Origin: Zygnema cylindricum
Lineage: Eukaryota; Streptophyta; Zygnematophyceae; Zygnematales; Zygnemataceae
Direction: 5' to 3'
DNA: 49,948 nucleotides
Assembly: GCA_037447655.1 (NCBI GenBank)
Contig: JBBHKE010000252.1
Span: 1 to 49,948 of the forward strand
This document shows, in pieces, positions 1 through 8,974 of the stretch. The notes below the pieces were generated by a model that was not told the DNA's origin, searched no databases, and saw nothing but the letters and a program-made list of their open reading frames with translations. How positions within the stretch are numbered: position 1 is the stretch's first letter; the number at the start of each line of letters is the position of its first letter. The position numbers and the translations under genes are program-made.

Positions 1-439
1 CGTCAAAACTATACGGACTGACAGATTCTGTACATCTACGTAATTTAGTGTTCATAATTTCAGCGCGGATATTTATTGCCGACATAACCCAATATAGAGT
101 ACTTAAATAAATTAGAGTAAACTTCCTGTGTGAAAAAGTTCTATCACATAAATTAGAGTTCATTACTCTAATTGTTTTTTTGGTTTTTTTACTCTAATTT
201 TTTCATTACTCTAATTACGATTCGCGGTGTACTAGATATTTTAATCGGCATCTGCCCGTACACATACGCAGCTGCGATTTTGTCCTTTTGGAAATGATGA
301 TTATTCCCGGGCGGCTCAACAGGTCCTCCGTGGTACCAATCGCAATCTAACACCTCATTCACTGGCACGACCTGATCCAAGTGTGTTACAAATATTACTA
401 CCAGTAAACGTGTTCGTACGATTACTGGGAACGCCTGAT
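1..439. other. Non-coding left edge with AATTAGAGT inverted repeats
   Basis: I see no gene here. AT-rich sequence carries AATTAGAGT twice in direct orientation (near 108 and 151) and its complement ACTCTAATT three times. One pair forms a perfect 9-bp stem around a 5-nt loop at about 151-173. The stretch near 200-235 carries a motif (CTCTAAT...CGGTGTACT) that recurs near 24300, 33920 and 44760, so this is probably the end of a small non-autonomous DNA transposon. The short open frame on the - strand has no recognisable domain and I do not call it a gene. Confidence 0.4.
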
Positions 440-693
440 GGAAGGTTACCCTTAGTGTTTTTATGTATTCTTTTCATGAGGTTTGAACGAGCACATATGT
501 GCATTTTAATGGATATTTTTTGGGTTATATCTCTAAGTTTGTTTGAGCGTCTTGCTTGAAACTTTGTGAGTTGTCAGCACACGCGGTAAACTGTACTCTC
601 ATACAGTTTGGGGCATTTAGTATTTGGCCATATTGACTGCTTTGTGCAGTGGGTCAAAGTTAGTATCTTGAGTGCTTATTATCTGTGGTTCTG

Positions 694-1205
694 TGATGGC
701 TACTACTTCAGCAATAGTTGGTGCAACATCGGCTATTATAGAACAACTCGTTATGGGCCCTCCCTCAAGAATCCCTATCTTTGACGGCAAGGATTATATC
801 TATTGGGTGGATATGGTTCAACTTTATTTTCTCAATTTGAATCTCATGGTTGTGGTGGACGGATCTTTGGACAAATCAGATGCCAACTCGAAGAAGAAGA
901 ATCTATGATGTCTTCACACTATCAAAATTATTATTTCGAAGGAGCTTGCTATGGCACATATTCATATGAAAAAGGCGTCGGAAATATGGAATTTTTTGAA
1001 AAAGATGCACACCAAAATTAATGTAGAGCACCAAATGATTACGGCTGGCAAAATCCGAGAGTATAAGTATACCGGCGGTACCATGGCTGAGTATTGTTAC
1101 GGACTGAGAACACTAATAGTAGAATATGCATGTTCTGGTTGTACGTTTCCCGATGATCTACAAGCTTTGTTACTTATGAGAGGGCTTCATAGTGAATATA
1201 AATGA
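694..1205 (+). pseudogene. copia A gag, broken
   Basis: Gag of copia copy A. The first part (from the ATG near 694) contains the FDGKDYIYW-type stretch found at the start of plant copia Gag proteins. A frameshift near 905-950 moves the reading to the next segment, 951-1205, which holds the helical UBN2/Gag region. A stop at 1203-1205 (TGA) interrupts it, and copy B has the same stop at the matching place (about 12034), so the stop predates the divergence of the copies or is ancestral to both. In an active element the protein would form the virus-like particle. Here it is a fossil. Family assignment is firm; exact ends are approximate. Confidence 0.8.
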
Positions 1206-1383
1206 GCCTTTGACAATTTGAAAAAACTAGCACAAACTGATTGGAATCTAGCGATAGCAATTCAATATGTCCTAGATATACAGTCTTGTCAATAAGCTTT
1301 AAAAGGTAATCGATAGGTAGAAGCTTTTAACACACAGACTTTTAAAAAAGAACATTTTCAGTATAGTCAGAGTAAGTTTTCTC

Positions 1384-1443
1384 GCAAACCTGACATGTGT
1401 TATTATTGCAATGAAAAAGGGCATGGATATAAGAGCTGCCCAG
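1384..1443 (+). pseudogene. copia A nucleocapsid zinc knuckle
   Basis: The translation shows one CCHC knuckle with spacing C-X2-C-X4-H-X4-C: Cys codons at 1398-1400, 1407-1409 and 1437-1439, His at 1422-1424. This is the nucleic-acid-binding end of copia Gag. All four zinc ligands are kept although the flanking frame is broken. Copy B keeps the same four ligands at about 12228-12269. Confidence 0.82.
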
Positions 1444-1471
1444 ATTATATAAAAGCGTCTGAAACAAGTGT

Positions 1472-1753
1472 ATGTTGACAAGGATGGTTTATCTGAAAAC
1501 CGAAATTTTGACAACCTGCAAAACGTCGGCTTTTTCCTCGGAAACGAACAAAAACGAGGATGAATTCGTCACTTTTTCCAAAGCATCTGACAAACAAATA
1601 TTCGCACTAAACAACACAATTGAAGGAGACATGGCCTTTGGGTGGATCATGGACAGCGGTGCGTCTCAACATATGTGTTGGAACCGAGCATACTTGGACA
1701 ATTTTCACATAATATCTCCGAAGAAATTTAATATGCGGACGAACAATTTATAA
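1472..1753 (+). pseudogene. copia A aspartic protease segment
   Basis: A short open segment containing WIMDSGASQHM. The catalytic Asp-Ser-Gly triplet is at 1652-1660, and the DSGAS(x)HM context is the copia protease signature. The protease would release Gag and Pol products from the polyprotein. The segment ends at a stop at 1751-1753 and is not in frame with the upstream gag or the downstream integrase. In copy B the corresponding triplet has changed to Asp-Ile-Gly. Confidence 0.8.
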
Positions 1754-1759
1754 TCTCTA

Positions 1760-2480
1760 ACGCCAAGAGCACGACAACACTCAAAGTTCTCATCAACATC
1801 AATCAAATATAAAGAACACTCAACGATGTTCTCTATGTTCTCGACTTCAAGAAAAATCTTTTGTCCACTTCGTTCGTCGAAAGCAAAGGCTTTGAAGTGC
1901 TACTTAAAAATGGGAAGCAAGTAGTCAGTAAACAAGGTAGAGTAGCACTTGTAGGAACATGATGTCAAAATTTGAAGTACAGACTTGATCTTGCCAATAT
2001 AAATGAAAAAGATGTTTCGTATTCATTTGTCCTGTCTGACAATGACTTATGACATAAAAGACTTGGTCATGTCCACTGTGAACTACTCCCATCTTTTTCA
2101 TCTCTCTTAACTTATCTAGATTCACATGCCCAAGCCTCTTATTCCACAACATTATATCATGAACACCAGCATCTAGGGTGAAGCTTTCAATTGTGCGGCA
2201 TATAATTAAAACACAATAAAATCTAGAGCAGTTAAAGGAAAGACGTCGTATGAATTATGGATAGGATTTAAAGCGAAAGTTAGTCACTATAGAGTATTTG
2301 AGAATAATGTTGTCAAGTTAGATAATTGTTCAAATAAATGGAAAATGGAGCCAAAAGGTGTAGCTGGAATCTTAATAGGTTACGTTGACCAATCAAAAGG
2401 GTATAGAGTATACATACATGATAAAAAGAAATCTTTATCATTAGGACTATTAGTATTAAAGATGAAGAGAAATCCGTCGA
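1760..2480 (+). pseudogene. copia A integrase region, deleted and with an inverted insert
   Basis: The + strand reaches the GAG-pre-integrase motif (HKRLGHV) at about 2050-2075 and then breaks. About 2078-2152 reads on the - strand as LWNKRLGHVNLDKLREM, the same domain from a different copia lineage, placed head to head. Collinearity with copy B resumes at about 2180 (AEAFN-type integrase C-terminal region) and continues to about 2480. Roughly 0.6 kb carrying the DDE catalytic core, present in copy B at 13060-13490, is missing. The region cannot encode an integrase. Confidence 0.72.
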
Positions 2481-2490
2481 TGTTTTTCAA

Positions 2491-3107
2491 ATGACAGTAA
2501 AGAAAAAGGCAAAGAAAATTGCCGAATATGTTATTTTGGAACACAAACCGTGGTTGACCTCGAGTATTAGAGAAACACCGAACACGGATAGCGATGAGTA
2601 TGTCTCATCGCTAAAAAATCAACGAGATGGGGTCGTAGCTGATCATTCCACAGTAGGATCTGGAGACATCAACACAACATGACATCAACACACCACGCAA
2701 CCAAACATGACATCAACACAACACGCGACCAAACTGGCCCGTCTTTGAACCAACGACGAATTGATCCAATTGTTGAACAAGGAATCGGCGAAAATACACA
2801 AATTAGTGACGAAACAACATCATCGCTAAACGAGCGACGAGAGCATCTCGTCGCTCACTTACCACGTCAAGACACAAATGGACAGACAGTCTCATTGAAA
2901 CGCAATGTAAGGCTTTCGTCAATTTCAGCCTCAAAATTTCCGCGGGGAAGAAGGACAAGTAGTCGTCGAAATGCAAGTGCAAACCATTATGCATTCAATA
3001 CAAATTCCGAGGAGCCTCTTACCATTCAGCAAGCGTTCTCTGCACCAAAAAAAAAATGTTGGAAAGTAGCAGCAAATGGCGTAATAAAATCGATTATGGA
3101 AGCCTAA
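2491..3107 (+). pseudogene. copia A integrase-RT linker
   Basis: Low-complexity polar linker (Asn, Thr, Arg-rich) between integrase and RT, split over two overlapping frames (2491-2682 and 2679-3107). It matches 13800-14180 of copy B. It shows the undisturbed form of the site where the nested LTR element entered copy B: here GAGCCTCTTACCATT is continuous at about 3012-3026. That makes copy A the empty-site reference for the insertion. Confidence 0.7.
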
Positions 3108-3900
3108 CTTGGGAACTCGTGGAACTTCCTCCGGATCATAAAGCAATTGGGAATAAGTTGGTCTTTAAAGTAAAACTTAATTCAGATAATACCATCGAAA
3201 GATACAAAGTTAGGCTAGAAGCAAAGGTTTATAATCAAAAAGAAGGAATTGACTATGAAGAGACATTTTCATCAGTTGTCAGAATTCCAATTGTCCGCAT
3301 TTTGCTAACACTTGCAGCTATAGAAAACATGGAAATACATCAAATGGATGTTATGATTGCCTTCTTACATGGGGAACTAGAAGAAGTAATATATATAAAA
3401 CAACTAGAAATATCGACATATCGTTGGGAGTCTAATATATTTTATAAATTGCACACGTCTGGACATTGCGGCGGCAGTAGTAGGGGCTTTGAGCAAAAGT
3501 CTTCAGAAATCCAAGAAAATCAGACCGGGAGGCAGCAAAACGAGTCCTAAAATAATTGGTTGGGACTCGAGAGTTCAAGCTAACTCTTGGCGGAGACGAA
3601 GTAAAACTTCAAACGTGGAGTGATGCCAGCTATGGTGAGATGCCCAACAGATATGTTTTACAAGTAGGAATTGGAACGTGCTGGAGCAGCAAGCTACTAG
3701 TCAACAACGGAGGCAGAATCCATGGCTGCATACTCAGCCATCAAGGAATTGCTATGGGTTAAATCTCTGCTTCAAGAGCTAGGCTTCATGCAAATTGGAG
3801 TGTAAACTCTGTGGTGTGACAATCAAGCTGCCATTGCCATTGCATCTAACCCTACACATCATTTCAAGAGAAAGCATATGGATATCATACTTCATTTTGT
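3056..3900 (+). pseudogene. copia A reverse transcriptase/RNase H, internally deleted
   Basis: An open segment (3056-3550) begins with the copia RT start (TWELVELPPDHKAIG, the [11 protein letters not shown] box and the HQMDV...AFLHGELEE box) and then jumps from the IKQ box near 3405 directly to sequence that in copy B lies about 520 bp downstream (near 18712). The YVDD palm motif is therefore gone. The RNase H part follows in another frame (3556-3762) with a TWSDASYGE motif, then breaks again. Copy B gives the undeleted comparison. The truncation at about 3904 coincides with the join to the gypsy element. Confidence 0.82.
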
Positions 3901-3904
3901 TAGT

Positions 3905-4649
3905 GTGGAGAAGATGGTGGCCCCGGCGAGAGAGTCGAAAATCTCTTCCGCGGTTGGCATTGGATAATGGTCAGGAATGGTGGCCGTGTTCAGCATGCGG
4001 TAATCCCCACACATCCGGAAATCTACGGTTTTCCCAGATGAATCCTTCTTAGGAGGGAGAACTGTGGGGGAGGCAAACCCATGGAGTCCTGTGCTTTCCT
4101 GAACCAACCCGGCGTCTACCAAAGTTTGGACCTTTGCGGTGATAAACTCCTTCTCCTTGAAGCTGAGAGGGTACTTTTTTTGCCAAACAGTTGCGGATTC
4201 GTCGATCAGGTCAATAGGAAAGGGGGTTCCTTTGTATATTCCGACATCGGTTTTTGACCAAGAGAAAACCTGATTGTTTTTGGCCAAGAGTTCCGTTAGA
4301 TGTTCTTTCTGCTGAGGATCCAGCTGCTCCCCCAGAGTCCAGTCCATCTTTCCCGGCTCAACTGCGGCCCAGGCTTCCGGTGGTCTCCCCCAGAGATTAA
4401 TGTCGAATTCTAGCCCAACCGATGGATCCGCCTCTACTCCTTCGGATAATACTTTACTGCTGACAACTTCCGCTAAGCTGTCCCTTTTTGAACTACCGTT
4501 CCCCCCCACTGAAGGAACTCCTGGGTGTAGAATTTTTCTCCTCTGTCTCCCCCCCTGAAGCTTCAAAGTGGCTTGCATTGACAACAGTTTTGGAGCTTGA
4601 AGGTAACTTCTGCGGGAATCTGGAGAATGGAGACTGGAATATGCAAGAG
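3905..4649 (-). pseudogene. gypsy reverse transcriptase, truncated, fused in frame after the methyltransferase
   Basis: Same open frame as the methyltransferase C-terminus (5088-3892). After a linker of about 115 residues come LTELLAKNNQVFSWS (pre-RT box), YPLSFKEKEFI, the LVDAGLVQES box, FASPTVLPPKKD, DYRMLN and PDHYPMPTAEEIFDSLAGA, all ordered as in Ty3/gypsy RT. The sequence ends at ATIFST, where the next residues normally lead into the first catalytic Asp. Copia A sequence takes over at about 3901-3906 and supplies the stop. The YxDD catalytic box, RNase H and integrase are therefore missing. Confidence 0.87.
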
Positions 4650-5752
4650 CGTGTTTTGTGACCCATGTAATGGCATTCAAATCCATGCTTTGCCCGATTA
4701 GGCTACACCTTTGTAGGTCTGAAATACCTGGTGCGGCAGTGGTTTCCGGATGGAATCCCATGGCTTGTTGTCGTTCCGAAATTGTCGGTGTCGTCCAAAT
4801 TCCGTCCTTGCTGTCAAAAATCATCCCAGCTGCTCCGTTTCTGTAGGCATGACTGTGAGGAAAAGAAACCAACGTGGGGAGGGCTCGGCGAGGAGTTCCG
4901 GGTGTGTTGCATTGGAAGAACGGAGGACGATCTGGTTTGGTTACAGGTGTGGCTAGTCTCCCTTCTCCAAGTATCTGCTGTACGAAAGTTTGAGGGTTGG
5001 GGGTCTGTTTATCCAAGAGTTGCCGGAGTATCGGAAGCGGGATCATATTGGTCCAATATGCCCGGAGTCTGTGTGCTCGAGATCCCATCTAAGCAGCAAC
5101 AAAAAACCAAAGGAGCTCCCAAAGTCCAGGTTACTTGTTTCCAGCTGTCTGCAACCTGTATTCGTTTATCATCTCCCGGGTGGACATTCTCCATGATGTA
5201 CCCCACTGGTGTGTCCTGGAGCTGCTGAATCCACAATATTATTGTAATCATTTGGTAGAAGGTGCTACTCCGGCAGTCTTGATGCCCTTTTCCTTGTCCT
5301 TCGAGGGAGTATCCTTGACAAGGCCATCCTGCCACAACCAGATCAATTCTGCCCAGATTTGCTAAATGGGGTCCCATAATGTTATCTACATTCTGGGGAA
5401 GACTCTCGTGAGCTTTGGAAATGGAAGACATTGGGAGCTGTTGAGGATATAGACGGTGTAGCCTATGAAGGCGATGTTCGCTGACAGCCCGTGCTTCCGG
5501 CGAAATCTCCACTGCTGTATATGACTCCACTCGATATCCTGATTTCAAAACTGCTTCCAAGTCGGAACTAATTCCTGAAAATAAAGATAAAATACGAAGT
5601 CTGGTGTCGGGAACTGTCAATGACACCACTTGTCGATTGAAGTCCTCATTACTAGGCTTGGTTTGGAAAACATATGACAGGGTTGTCGAATCAGTTTTCA
5701 GTAATAATAAGGCCGAGAAAGCCTGATCTACTCCCCACCGGAGTTTTGCCAC
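4650..5752 (-). pseudogene. DNMT3-like C5-cytosine DNA methyltransferase inside the gypsy pol, one frameshift
   Basis: Two overlapping - strand frames together cover a full C5-methyltransferase. Frame one (5752-5009) has motif I (RILSLFSGI, about 5593-5570), the motif II acidic residue in YTAVEIS (Glu at 5509-5507), catalytic motif IV GWPCQGYS (Cys at 5320-5318) and motif VI MENV (Glu at 5191-5189). Frame two (from 5088) has motif VIII (SRAHRLRAYWTN), then a motif IX/X block (TISERQQAMGF ... SLIGQSM) ending near 4650. The FSGI/EIS spacing and the AMGF...LIGQS ending resemble DNMT3/DRM-type enzymes more than bacterial or DNMT1 types. The key residues for AdoMet binding and catalysis are visible. 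The single frame change near 5070-5090, between motifs VI and VIII, would disable this copy. The second frame runs without a stop into the reverse transcriptase, so the enzyme belongs to the element's pol polyprotein. Confidence 0.87.
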
Positions 5753-5759
5753 CTGCGAT

Positions 5760-6460
5760 AATCTATTTGTGTATTCCCCTTCCCACCGCTTGGAAATTGG
5801 GAATTGCTAGATGTCTCCTGCGATATCTATTGAACTAGCGAACAACTCCGCCGGAGAGGAAGTGGAATACACTGGGTAACAACCAGACACCGGAACATTG
5901 GTCTTCCCCCAGTTCCATAAATTTAAAGGAATCACAACTTTGGTGCCTTCGGGATTTCCTGGGTCCCGAATTGTACATTGCTCTTTCTAAACACTTAAAC
6001 TCATATTCATCCGGGTCGAAGTAGCCATTCCCAACAGGATTTCAAACTGATTCCCCTCTACCACTAAGAAAGGAAGTTCAATTTTCACCTTCTGTCAAGC
6101 ATCATCGAAGAATTCAATGTTCATGGCTTTGATGATTCCATGGACGGGTTGACTGCCGCTGCTGACCGTGGTTAAGCAGATGTTACTTGGGCAGATTTGG
6201 GGTCTGAGTTCACCCGACATTTTCTGCAGTGCCGAAGTGGTGATAATGTTTGGAAGTGCTCCGGTGTCGACCACAGCATCTTGGTACCCGTCGTACCCAT
6301 TAAGCTTGAAGTTGCCCGTCAGGTTTAGAATGAGCGCTACATACAAGGTTTTATAGTCCCTATCCACCATAGGGGTTTTAGGCTCTCGTGACAAATATAC
6401 CGTCTTGGTTGGTGTTGCCCGGTTGACTTTGTTCTTGCCAGAATGAATTTCTTCTCCCAA
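5760..6460 (-). pseudogene. gypsy aspartic protease
   Basis: The - strand segment 6460-6095 (121 codons) contains AVVDTGALPNIIT, the Asp-Thr-Gly-Ala active-site loop of a retropepsin, preceded by a hydrophobic strand and a YQDAVVDTG context usual for gypsy elements. Sequence of similar composition continues in other frames to about 5760, probably the second half of the protease domain, but it is broken by stops. The enzyme would cleave the Gag-Pol polyprotein. Immediately downstream in element order is the methyltransferase. Confidence 0.75.
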
Positions 6461-6463
6461 GGC

Positions 6464-7243
6464 CTAAATGAGGATATCTTCGGGCAGATTATGGGAGGAA
6501 GCGAGGGTCTTAACATGCGTCAAGGCATATGGCATAAGGTGCCGTACTAGCATGACAGCAGGCTTTGAAGAAGGGAGTGGGGCTCTCGGAGAGGAAGCCA
6601 CCGAATCTGGCTCCAGTTCCTTTTCGTTCCCCTCCTTGTAATCACTTTCCGAACCGGAATCGAGCATTGGTGGGGTTTTGGGTGCCTCCTCGTCAGGACG
6701 TTCGGCCAGGAACCGCTCAAACCAATCCTGAGTGCTCTGTTTGTCCTCTTCCAGTGATTTCTTCTCCTGCTGTAGTTTCTCGCTCTTGTAATTCTCGAAA
6801 CCGGGAGGCATTTTAGGCTTAAGAGGAGGAGGAGGAGGTTGGGTGGGCTTCATTCCAAGACTTGTGTCACTGTTCAGCACTACTGCCCGGGGCGTGAAAG
6901 ATAAAGGCCCGGTGGCCTTCCGGTTGTGGTCTTTCTTGCTCATTTTCTGCCCGTCTCTCCTCTGATCACAGGTTGAAGAGCAGAGTTGTCTACGACCATC
7001 TCCCACTCCCACATTCCACGCTCCGTGAAGTAAACTGATTGCATGGTGGGCATTTGGGGGTTCCAAATCCCTGCCCATCATATCATCTTCGTTAGCACCC
7101 GATGTGCTTTGAAGCTCAAGCTCCGCTAGCTTTTGTAGTAACTCTTGCTTCTGTCTTTGGAGTCGTTGCGCTGCCGTAAGAGGAGCAGGCCGGTAAGTTG
7201 ATCCCAAACAAAGAGCTGCCAATTCTGTAGCCATGGCAGCCAT
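6464..7243 (-). pseudogene. gypsy Gag-protease linker, Pro/Glu-rich
   Basis: A 259-codon open segment between the zinc knuckle and the protease. It begins with a Leu/Gln/Lys-rich coiled-coil-like stretch (LQRQKQELLQKLAELELQ) and contains a PPPPPLKPKMPPGF proline run, an acidic middle and a hydrophobic end. I see no enzyme motif. It ends at a stop at about 6464-6466, immediately before the protease segment begins in the same strand. The function is unknown; it is probably a spacer of the polyprotein. Confidence 0.5.
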
Positions 7244-7434
7244 CTGCTGACTCTGCTGTTGGATTATTATCTCCGGTGTAAGTCTTGCTAGAGCACTCGT
7301 TAATTATTCTGGTGTCACTGGTGTAGGCAGCACTGGGCGCTCCCAAGAGTAAAGGAGTTGTAGGGGAAGAGGGTTAACAACAGTCTCTCCTCCTCGCGTG
7401 AACAGAGCAAATTGCATCATTTCCTTCGGGATCC

Positions 7435-7505
7435 TGTTCTTCCAAAAACATTGCCCCTCCTTGTGCCCCATAAAACCACAGGCCTCGCATTTGTGAACCT
7501 CGGTG
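7435..7505 (-). pseudogene. gypsy nucleocapsid CCHC knuckle
   Basis: Translating the - strand through 7500-7441 gives HKCEACGFMGHKEGQC, a C-X2-C-X4-H-X4-C zinc knuckle with all four ligands. It is separated from the capsid part by frame disruptions between 7510 and 7780, which include a homopolymer C run near 7650. It would bind the element's RNA during packaging. Confidence 0.75.
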
Positions 7506-7779
7506 GTATACTTGCTCCGAATCTCGTTGGAGATCTGAGCATCGTCAAACTTGGGCAGTTTGATTTGCCGCAGTTAGGACTGGGACATTTTCGAAGTTTC
7601 GCTCCGTGGAGTGGGTCGGTAATTATTCTTAGTGACCGGTGTTCTCTCCCCCCCCCCCCAGCTCCTTTGAGCCGTTCTTCATGCTGCTTCTGGCTCCTTT
7701 TTGAACGTTATACATCCCATTCTTTCACCTTGAGGGCTAGCGCCGGTTTGAGATTCTTGCTGCAGCGTTTCCATCCACG

Positions 7780-8742
7780 TCATGGTTGTTGACAATTTAG
7801 GCAATTGTACAGAATTACCCGATCGTCTGCCGCCATTGCAGGTTCGGGCCCGCTGTCCACAGCTTGCTTCCCTTTAAGCTTCCGCAAAGCTTGGAGTTCC
7901 GCTTGGGTTTCCCCACCTAAGGAAGTCTCCCCGACGAATCTTGCAAAATTTGCTCTTGCCTTGCCGGTCACGGCTTTTTCTCTAGCCTCACTGTGAACGA
8001 AGTGGTTGTATAACTTCATGGCCACCGGGGATATGTCCTTGGCCGAGGGATTTATGTCATGGATTGCCTGTCCTGCAATCCAGTTATCCAAGGAAGTATG
8101 CCCTGTCCGTCCGAAGGAATTACGGACAGCAATGAAATACTTCGTGGCCATTGCAGGAAGATCAATGGTCGACAACTTAGTTTTCTCGCACAGGCTTGAT
8201 AGACGGTTGAAGAGAGTTTGGGGTGTCTCGCTCTTGAGGCATCGGAATTCCGTGAATTCCTTGATTGCAGATTTGTTCCTTTCGGTGTAGAAGAGTCGCC
8301 AGATATTCAGAAGAGTGGTAGAAGGGGTGGGATTGGCAACCATGCGTGTTGCCGCCCGAGCTGCCTGAATAGCTTGCAGCTGGTTAACATAGGCCCTTCC
8401 TTGGGCTTACAGTTTCATATCATCGGAGAATGTGGCTGTCAGAGGGGTGGCCGCCGCTGAAGCCAAGTTAGCCTCCGCTTGAAAAACGGCGGCATCAAGA
8501 GTGGGATCAGATATCTTGATGCTAGGAGCCATCAAAAGAGGTTGACGCTCCTTATAGTCTGCCAACGCCCTTCCAGAGAGGTAGTTGACCATCATGGGAA
8601 AGAGGGTCGTCTCGAAGTCATCCGGCACTGCTCCTCCCCTGTACTTTTTGATTTTTGATTGGGTGAACGATTTCCACAACAATTCGAAATCTGAGAAAGC
8701 GATCCCCGAGCTGTCCCCTGTAAATATTCGAATATCCCCCAT
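7780..8742 (-). pseudogene. gypsy Gag capsid-like region
   Basis: Two adjacent - strand segments (8742-8407 and 8343-7780), separated by a stop just after 8407, carry the helical capsid-like part of Gag. The first has IFTGDSSGIAFSDFELLWKS, resembling the retrotransposon Gag start where a 'FxG' box precedes an aromatic helix. The second (187 codons) has an LFYTERNKS...EFRCLKSETPQTLFNRL stretch typical of the capsid C-terminal half. Assignment rests on position upstream of a CCHC knuckle and protease plus this pattern. No enzyme activity is expected. Confidence 0.65.
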
Positions 8743-8974
8743 TTTTTTCTCTTCTTCCGTTGATTGGGTGAACTGAGAAAAGGAAAGGCCGGTGGGACTG
8801 ACGAACTGTGCCGGTGAAGTGACCCCTTTGTCCTCTTTTTCGGGACCGGGACCGCCTTCTCCTCCGGTAGGAGGTGTTGCTCTGCGAGGTGTGGATACTC
8901 CTCCCGCCGAGGAAGTTCCAACCGGAAGGTGAGGGAGAGGAGATGGGATTGTCCCGGGGTTTTGCTGCCGGATC

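Larger units (their letters stand above)
440..3904 (+). mobile_element. Ty1/copia retrotransposon copy A, degenerate and rearranged
   Basis: A decayed Ty1/copia element in the order gag, zinc knuckle, protease, integrase remnant, RT, RNase H, which is diagnostic of copia (integrase before RT). It matches copy B further right almost collinearly. About 440-690 matches 19950-20190, which is LTR end/leader. Stops and frameshifts break every domain. Two structural lesions stand out. Most of the integrase is missing and a short inverted fragment sits in its place at about 2078-2155. About 520 bp, including the region of the RT YVDD site seen in copy B, are absent near 3410. The right end stops inside RNase H-proximal sequence at about 3904, directly against the gypsy element. 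The element cannot be autonomous. Confidence 0.88.

Noticed and set aside
189-380. A 63-codon open frame on the - strand at the left edge
   Set aside because: No domain, no start context of note, overlaps a transposon-end-like repeat.
4650-5752. A bacterial restriction-modification methyltransferase or bacterial contamination
   Set aside because: The motif spacing and C-terminal AMGF...LIGQS block resemble DNMT3/DRM, it is fused in frame to gypsy RT, and both flanks are plant retrotransposons.
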